From Closterium sp. Naga37s-1 (Eukaryota > Streptophyta > Zygnematophyceae > Desmidiales > Closteriaceae), in contig CANJKZ010000423.1 in the NCBI GenBank assembly GCA_947471745.1, forward strand, positions 434,001 to 498,000: 64,000 bases of DNA, given 5' to 3'. The notes under the pieces are model-generated. The model did no database searches, was not told the DNA's origin, and saw only the letters and a program-made list of their open reading frames with translations. Position 1 is the stretch's first letter; every line of letters starts with the position of its first letter. Shown piece by piece: positions 47,101 to 56,100 of this stretch. A program made the position numbers and the translations under genes.

Positions 47101-50100
47101 CACGCCCTCATGCCCCCACGCCCTCATGTCCCCATGCCCTCATGCCCCCACGCCCTCATGTCCCCATGCCCTCATGCCCCCCCCCATGCCCTCATGCCCC
47201 CATGCCCTCATGCCCCCACGCCCTCATGTCCCCATGCCCTAATGTCCCCATGCCCTCATGCTCCCTCCCATGCCCTCATGTCCCCATGCCCTCATGCCCC
47301 CATGCCCTCATGCCCCCATGCCCTCATGTCCCCATGCCCTCATGCCCCCATGCCCCCATGCTCCCATGCCCTCATGTCCCCATGCCCCCATGCCCTCATG
47401 CCCCCATGCCTCCATGCCCCCATGCCCTCATGTCCCCATGCCCTCATGCCCCCATGCCCCCATGCCCCCATGCCCTCATGTCCCCATGCCCCCATGCCCC
47501 CATGCCCTCATGTCCCCATGCCCCCATGCCCCCATGCCCCCATGCCCCCATGCCCCCATGCCCCCATGTCCCCATGTCCCCATGCCCCCATGCCCCCATG
47601 CCCCCATGCCCCCATGCCCTCATGCCCCCATGCCCCCATGCCCTCATGCCCCCATGCCCCCATGCCCCCATGCCCCCATGCCCTCATGTCCCCATGCCCC
47701 CATGCCCCCATGCCCCCATGCCCCCACACCTCCAAGCCCTCCTTCTCCAGTCGACCATGTAGGTCGACAGAAGCATCTAGCCGCAACCAGCTCACCGCAA
47801 CCAGCTCACTGCAACCAGCTCACTGCAACCAGCTCACTGCAACCAGCTCACTGCAACCAGCTCACTGCAACCAGCTCACTGCAACCAGCTCACTGCAACC
47901 AGCTCACTGCAACCAGCTCACTGCAACCAGCCTGCCTCACCCATCGAGCTCACTTCCACCGCCGTACACACGCACCTTGAGCATCTCCGCTTCTTCCTTG
48001 GCGGGGCAGAACTTGAGCAGCGCATCCACCTTCTCCCCGTCCAGCACCTTGCTGTCCAGCGCTAGAATGGCGTCCTGCGGGCGGGCGTGGATCAGAGAGG
48101 GGGACGAGTGGAGGGAGGCAAAAGAGTGAGTGAGTACTGTTCAGAGAGCGGGGGAAGGGATGGGATGGGGGGACAAGAGCAACAACTGAGCAGTGTGCAT
48201 CCAGAGCAGCGGCTTGAGCAGAGCAGAGCGTCCACCTTCTCCCCGTCCAGCACCTTGCTGTCCAGCGCTAGAATGGCGTCCTGAGCCTGAGGGCGTGGAC
48301 CAGCGCGGAGTGGAGGGCGAAAAATAAGAGCGTGAGCGAGTGCTGTTCAAGGCAGTGGCTTCAGCCGTGCATCCATCCACCTTCTCCCCGTGTGTAAAGG
48401 ACCCTCCGCCCCACACTCAGTGCCCGTGTGTTAAGGGCCCTCCGCCCCACACTCAGTGCCCGTGTGTAAAGGGCCCTCCGCCCCACACTCAGTGCCCGTG
48501 TGTTAAGGGCCCTCCGCCCCACACTCAGTGCCCGTGTGTTAAGGGCCCTCCGCCCCACACTCAGTGCCCGTGTGTAAAGGGCCCTCTGCCCCACACTCAG
48601 TGCCCGTGTGTTAAGGGCCCTCCGCCCCACACTCAGTGCCCGTGTGTTAAGGGCCCTCCGCCCCACACTCAGTGCCCGTGTGTTAAGGGCCCTCCGCCCC
48701 ACACTCAGTGCCCGTGTGTTAAGGGCCCTCCGCCCCACACTCAGTGCCCGTGTGTTAAGGACCCTCAGCCCCACACTCAGTGCCCGTGTGTAACCCTCAG
48801 CCCCACACTCGGTGCCCGTGTGAAAACGCAATCTGAGCGCGATCTTCAACTCACCACAATCTCCGAATATTTGATTTGAGGTGGTTCATGTTGGAAAGCA
48901 TGACTCCAGAAACTCCTCTTGCTGCAATTCGTTAGAAACTTTCTAGACAGCTCCCTACTGCAACCTCCCTACTGCAATCTCCCTACTGCAACTTACCACA
49001 ATCTCAGAATACTTGAGGTGCTTCATGTTGGAAAGCATAATCTGACAATTGTTGGCTCGCTTCATATCAATCTGAACCACAGCAAAAAAAGGGAAAGGAA
49101 TCGGGGAAAGCATAAGGAGTCGGCTTGGAAAAATACCAGCTGTTCTGTTGGCACGCTTGGCACGCTTGGCACGCTTCATGTCAATCGATCTGAACTGATC
49201 TACAACCGGAACGGCGAGCGAAGGAACAAGAGTTGCAACGAAAGAGTTGTGTTAACTACGAAGGAATCGACTGTCTGTCGGTAGCACCGGGCGCCCTTCA
49301 TGTGGGTCAGAACTGAAGCACACAGCACAGCAGAGAAGACGAGACGACCACATAGGCGCAGAGAAGCAAATAGGGTGCTTACGGGACACGAGGCACAAGG
49401 CGCAGGGAGGCATGAGGCACGAGGAGGCACAAGGCATGGGGAGGCACGATGTAACTTACAAGAGTGAGTGCTTGCGGCTTGGCCTCCTTCTTGGGCCCGG
49501 TGTCCTTCTTCTTGGGTGGAGGGAGGATCACTTTTGAGATACATTGAAACTTACAAGAGTGAGTGCTTGCGGCTTGGCTTCCTTCTTGGGTCCGGTAACT
49601 TTCTTCTTGGGGGGAGGAGGGATCGCTTACTTATGACAAATACCAGAAGAGAAAACTTACAAGAGTGAGTGCTTGCGGCTTGGCCTCCTTCTTGGGCCCT
49701 GTGTCTTTCTTCTTGCGGGGGAAATAAGTTTTGAGAAATTCTAAAAGGGACAACTCACAAGAGTGAGCGCTTGCGGCTTGGCTTCCTTTTTGGGCCCTGT
49801 GTCTTTCTTCTTGGGGGGAGGGGCGGCAGAAAACAGATCCTCCAGCTCCGGGTATAGAGCCTCCAGGTCTAACCTGCACCAGATGCGGACAAAGAACGCC
49901 GCCCACGTGCAGAAAAAGAAGACCAATTAGATGCAGGAAAATGGGTGGGTTTGATGAGAGCAGAGGGCAGAACAAGGTGCCTGAGCTGCAACGGCTGTGG
50001 AGTAAGGTGGAGCGCGATAAAGTGCAGCAAGGTAAGGTGAGGTGCAGTGCGGTAAGGCTCTTATGCAAAGCAAGCAGCAGGTCAAATTGGAAAAAGGGGA

Positions 50101-53100
50101 TGCAACATGTCAACGAGGTGGAGCGGAGGGGGGGGTGGGGGAGGGGACGGACGAGACGGGTAACAAGGGAAGAGATGAGGAAAGAAAGGAGGAAAGAAAT
50201 TGGAGGGAAGAGCGAGGAGGAACGAGAGAGGAGGAACGAGAGCAGAGGAACGAGAGAGGAGGGAATCATGCACTTGGGGGGGTAGCAGCGACCTGCTCTT
50301 CCTTCTGCACCTCCGCCCACATGTTCCCCTCCACCACTCCAGTCACCTTTTGTTTTGAGATGCCTCAAGAAAGAGGAGGATAGAGAGAGGAGGGAAGAGA
50401 GAGGAGGGAAGAGAGAGGAGGGAAAAGCGAGGAGGGAAGAGAGAGGAAAGAAGCACTCACTTGGGGGTAGCAGCCACCTGCTCTTCCTTCTGCACCTCTG
50501 CCCACATGTTCCCCTCCACCACTCGCGTCACCTTCCCCCAGAAAAACGCCTTCAGGGGGGTCTTCTTCTTGGGGGGGGGCGCAGCAGCTGCAAACCCCCC
50601 CTTGAACCCCCCGGGGGGAGGGGGCCCCGGGGGACCCTTCCCCTTGAACCCGGGGGGAGGGGGCGGCCCCTTGAACCCGGGGGGAGGGGGGGGGCCCTTA
50701 AACCCTGGGGGAGGGGGGGGGGCCTGGAGGGCCTTTTCCCCCTGGGGGCGGGGGAGGGGGAGGTGGTCCGCCCTTGCCCCCTGGGGGAGGGGGGGGCGGG
50801 GGGGGACCCTTCCCCCCCCCAGGGGGAGGGGGAGGGGGAGGGGGACCTCTACCGCCACCAGGAGGGGGAGGGGGAGGGGGAGGTCCTCTGGGCCCGCCAG
50901 GGGGAGGGGGAGGCGGGGGAGGGCCCCCGCCTGGGGGAGGGGGTGGGGGGGGGAGGAGGGGGAGGGCCCCCGCCTGGGGGAGGAGGTGGGGGGGGAGGCG
51001 GGGGAGGGCCCCCGCCTGGGGGAGGAGGTGGAGGGGGAGGCGGGGGAGGGCCCCTGCCCGGGGGAAGGGGAGGGGGAGGGGGAGGGGGAGGTCCCCCACT
51101 TGGGGGAGGAGGTGGGGGAGGAGGCGGGGGAGGGCCCCCACCCGGGGGAGGCGGGGGAGGAGGCGGAGGAGGCGGGGGGGCCCGCCCCCCTGGGGGAAGG
51201 GGAGGAGGGGGAGGAGGGGGAGGCCCCCCCCCTGGAGGAAGGGGTGGGGGAGGAGGCGGAGGAGGGGGCGGGGGAGGGCCCCCACCTGGGGGAGGGGGTG
51301 GGGGAGGGGGTGGAGGGGGAGGGGGAGGAGCGCCTCCGCCTGGGGGAGGGGGTGGGGGAGGGGGAGGCGGAGGAGGCGGGGGAGGTCCCCCCCCTGGGGG
51401 AGGAGGCGGGGGAGGGGGGGCTACTTTGGGACTGGGTGGATCTGGCTCAGCCATTTTTGCAGCTAATGCCGCCTTTCTCGCTGCCCTCTCCTCCTGCCTC
51501 CTTCTCTGCTCCTCCCTCCACCTCTCCTCCTCCCTCCTCTCCTCTTCCTCTTCCTCTAACCTCCTCCTCTCAGCCTCCATCCGCCTCTCTTCAGCCTTTC
51601 TCAGCTTCTCCTGTTTTTTCCTCTCTGCTGCAGCCTCAGCAGCAGCAGCAGCTGCAGCAGCCGCCTTTTCTTCCTCATCCTCCTCTTCCTTCTCCTCTTC
51701 CTTCTTCTCCTCCTTCTTCTCCTCCTTCTTCTCCTCCTTTTTCTCCTCCTTCTCTTCTTTCTTCTCCTCTTCCTTCTCCTCCTCCTTCTCTTCCTTCATC
51801 TCCTTCTCCTCTTCCTTCTTCTCCTCCTCCCCCTTCTCCAACCCCTTCTGCCCCAGCAACCCCATCTCCGGCAACTTAAACCCCGGAACCCGTTTTGACA
51901 TCCTCCTTAAAAGCTTCCCCAGAACAGGATTCAGCTCCGGATCCCACTCATTCCAATACAACGACGGCCCATTCGCCAAATCCAACCAAAGCATCTTCAA
52001 ATCACCCGCATTCGCCTTCTCTCTCCGTGTCAACCCCTCCTCCTCCGTATAAGTCTGCTCCGCAAACAACAACCCAGGCGGCAACACCATCTCCGACCCA
52101 ATCTTCCTCCTCACCTTCCCGCCCGGAAACCCAAACATCCCAAACCCTAAACCGCTCCCAAACGGCCGAGACGGCGAGGGACTCCCATCCCTCGAATGCA
52201 ACATACTCGAAAACGTCGGGGAAGTATCCGCCGAGTCTAAATCCGAAGCATAATCGCTATCATCCAGCATATCCCCTGCGAACCCCGCCCCTCCGGGGCC
52301 CCACTTCCCACCTGCCGGCACCCGGGTTCGAACCCGCAACCCTCCGCTGCGGCGGTTTCTCCTCTTGGTACTGGCTGCAGAGTAGATGGTGTGGCGAATC
52401 TCCTCTAGGGCGCGCGAGCTGTCGTCCTGCGACCAATTGGAATCCTCGAAAGCCTCCTTGAGCTTGAGGAAGGAGTCGAGAGGTAGACCGCCGAAATCGT
52501 CTGCAGCCAGGGAGGTGGCAGCTGGGGGAGGCAGCACCTTGGACTCCCGGTCCGTCAGAAGGATCTGGAGGGTGAGTGGGTGGGGCACGAGCAGCACTGA
52601 ATGCACATGCTGAAGGGAATTGGGGCCTAGAAAATCCTGACGAAAGTGATTTATTTTTATGCAACCCCCGCCGCAACCCCCGAAGAACGCTCACCTCATC
52701 TCAGTTCGGTCCAATGCCACAGCTCACCTCTACTCTGAAATCTTGAGTGGAGCGCTCCCTTGTGTACCAAAGGATGTCCAGGTCATCTCGGGAGAGCAGG
52801 AGCATGTTGGATCGCACGTGGGAAGTGTTGAACGCCACTCGCCACAGCATCTGCTCGCTGCCCCCCTGAAGTGACCTCTGCATGCCGCACTCACCTCAAA
52901 ACTCACCTCCACTCTCTCACGTCTTGCCTGCCGCGCCTCACCTCAACCCTAACAGAATTTCACCACAATCCTTTCAGAAAAAACTCACCTCCACCCGAAA
53001 ATCCGGTGTGAAGCGTTCCCGTGCGTTCCAGAGAATATCGAGGTCGTCTCGGGACAGCACGAGCATGTTGGATCGCACATGGGAAGTGTTGAACGCCACT

Positions 53101-56100
53101 CGCCACACCATCTGCTCGCTGCCCGCGCCCTCCATGTCCACATGCACGCACTCTATCACCACGTCACCCTGCACCACCGCCATCACATCCATCTTCACCA
53201 CCTCCGCCTCCCTCTGGTTGTATTGGGGAAAGAGGGGGAAGAGAAAGGGAAATACGGGTGGCGGGTAGAAGGGGAGGAGGGGAGCAGGGGAGCAGTGAAG
53301 CGGGGGAGGAGGAGAGCGGGAAGGTGGGGGACTAATCAGTCGATTGTCTGCTCGCTGCCCACCCCCTCCATGTCCACATGCACGCACTCTATCACCACGT
53401 CACCCTGCACCACCGCCATCACATCCATCTTCACCACCTCCGCCTCCCTCTGGTTGGAGAAAGGGAGGGGAAGGGGAGCAAGAGTGAGAGAAGGAGGAGG
53501 CATGTGAGTCGACTCAAAAGCAGCATCAGACGACGCCCTGCACCACACCACCGCCATCACATCCATATTCACCACCTCTACACCTGCAGGTAGCACTCAG
53601 CAGCTAGTTTTCCCCCATGCCTCACCTGCAGGTAGTACTTGGCGTAATTCACCCCGTGCCTCGCGCTCAGAAACAGCAGCCCCGAGTCTCGGTTCTCCGG
53701 CAGACCAGGATCGCGCCCAAACACCCTAATCACAGGGCAGCACCCGCCCCTCGCATCCCTATTCACCCCAACCAAAGTTTGGTTACTAGACTCATGCCTC
53801 AATCACTCACCTGCAGGTAGTACTTGGCTCGGTTCACCCCATGCCTCGCGCTCAGAAACAGCAGCCCCGAGTCTCGGTTCTCCGGCAGACCAGGATCGCG
53901 CCCAAACACCCTAATCACAGGGCAGCACCCGCCCCTCGCATCCCAATTCACCCCAACCAAAGTTTGGTTACTAGACTCATGCCTCAATCACTCACCTGCA
54001 GGTAGTACTTGGCTCGGTTCACGCCGTGCCTCGCGCTCAGAAACAGCAGCCCCGAGTCTCGGTTCTCCGGCAGACCAGGATCGCGCCCAAACACCCTAAT
54101 CACAGGGCAGCACCCGCCCCTCGCATCCCTATTCACCCCAACCAAAGTTTGGTTACTAGACTCATGCCTCAATCACTCACCTGCAGGTAGTACTTGGCTC
54201 GGTTCACCCCATGCCTCGCGCTCAGAAACAGCAGCCCCGAGTCTCGGTTCTCCGGCAGACCAGGATCGCGCCCAAACACCCTAATCACAGGGCAGCACCC
54301 GCCCCTCGCATCCCAATTCACCCCAACCAAAGTTTGGTTACTAGACTCATGCCTCAATCACTCACCTGCAGGTAGTACTTGGCTCGGTTCACGCCGTGCC
54401 TCGCGCTCAGAAACAGCAGCCCCGAGTCTCGGTTCTCTGGCAGGCCTGGATCGCGCCCAAACACTCTGATCACAGGGCAGCACCCACCCCTCGCGTCCAG
54501 CTGTGGCACACCGCGCATAATCACACAGTCTAGAGTCACCATCCGGCTGCTGCTCGCTCTCAGACACCCCTCTCTAGAAGACGGTACCAGCACCTGGCTC
54601 CCCCACTCGCTGCCCTCCTCCGCCCCCGCTTTTCCCTTCCCCTTCCCCTTCTTGTCCTTGCTTTCCCTCTCGATAAACCCGTGAGGTAAAGAGCTGACGC
54701 AGTGGGCTATGTACTGAAGGTATCTCGCCTGGGAGGGGACAGGGTTTAAGGGGTAGTGCAGTTGGAGGAAACCCCTAGGAGCCGCTTTGTAGATGCCCAG
54801 TAAGAGATCTCGCTCCTCCTCGCCGTTCCATTCTTTGTGGAAGACTAAGAATGAGGCGATCATAAACGCCAAGAGAGGCCACCCGCCTCGCTCGCAGTGC
54901 AAGAGGACGATGTTCTTTCGCCGCTGCCCGTTACCGCCCGGTGAAACCAACCCTAATTGCTGCAGCTGCTGCTGTTTTGCTGGTGTCCCCCCATCAGCCT
55001 CTTCCAGAAGCCTTTTCTCCTGCTTTGACTTGCGGCCGGGCAGGTCAAATTCCTGCTGGAGCCAGCTATTGGTGGACTGAAGAAAATGGTCGATCAGATC
55101 GAGAGAAAGAATCGGGCAGCCCTCGAAATGTCTAGGGTACTCAAGAACCGTGGCATCAGAATTCAGAAAATAAGATCCAGCGAAAAGCGTTCGGCTGGAG
55201 CCGCTGCTGCCGTCGCGGAAATTGCAGATCAGGATGGAGGCGTCAGAGATTTGATTGCGTAGATCTGTGCAGATCTGGCGGAAATAGAGGCGGTAGGTGG
55301 CTGTGGTGGGCACGTCGTTGGCAATGCAGGAATCAAACACTGGAAAGGGGAAGGGGGCGGGAAGGGAGGGTGGCGGGGAGGAAGGGGGGGGGAGAAGCGG
55401 AGGGGAAGGGTCAGGGGACGGAGAGAAACGGGGTTGGGAGGGATCAGGGTCGGACGGAGAAGAGTAGGAGGAGGGATCAGAGGACCGAAGGAACGAGATA
55501 TGGGAGGCCGGACGCGGGAGGCGGGAAGGAGGGACAAACTAAGGGAGTGAGGAGACGGGAGTAAGGTAAGGGATGGGGAGATAGAAGAGACAAGACTGCT
55601 GGAAGTGAAAAAACGATGGAGGGAGAGAGCTGAAGAGGACGCAGAGGAAGGGAGATACAGAAGGGCGGGAGGTGGAGGGGAGAACACGTAGTGCCTTTTA
55701 AGGGGGAAAACAAGGACCGGGTGACTTAAGAATTGACTGGGAAAATAGAACTGGAGTGATGCCTGAAGGAACTCACGAACTACCTAAGAGAAGGGTCCGA
55801 GGGAAGAGGGGGAGAGGAGGGTGGTTTGGACTGGAAACGTGAAGTTGAGTCTAAGCAAGAGAGGAAATATGGGTAACTCGGTCATATGCAGGTACGCGGC
55901 TCTACATCCGGAGACGAATACTCCAAATGGCGAGTGAGGGTGCGAAGCGACGCGAGAGGCAAGTAAGGGAAGAGGAGGACGGAAAAGGAAGCAGACAGCG
56001 AATCTGGATCGCTCCATCATGGCCGTTGAACAGGAAATATTACATCCTACAACCAATCTTCAGCAGCAAAATTCCACGTACAGCTGTCACACGCGAAACT

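Noticed and set aside
46957-48129. 390-codon ORF of MPPCPHA-type repeats
   Set aside because: Generated by the 8-bp and 14-bp satellites in a formin intron.
48409-48815. Regular 36-bp repeats resembling a CRISPR array
   Set aside because: Units are contiguous with no spacers, there are no cas genes, and the setting is a eukaryotic intron.
50355-52052. Gly-rich plus-strand ORF
   Set aside because: Antisense of the formin FH1 proline tract and coiled coil.
52310-52370. tRNA-like B box GGTTCGAACCC
   Set aside because: Lies in formin coding sequence; no A box, acceptor stem or anticodon arm could be built around it.
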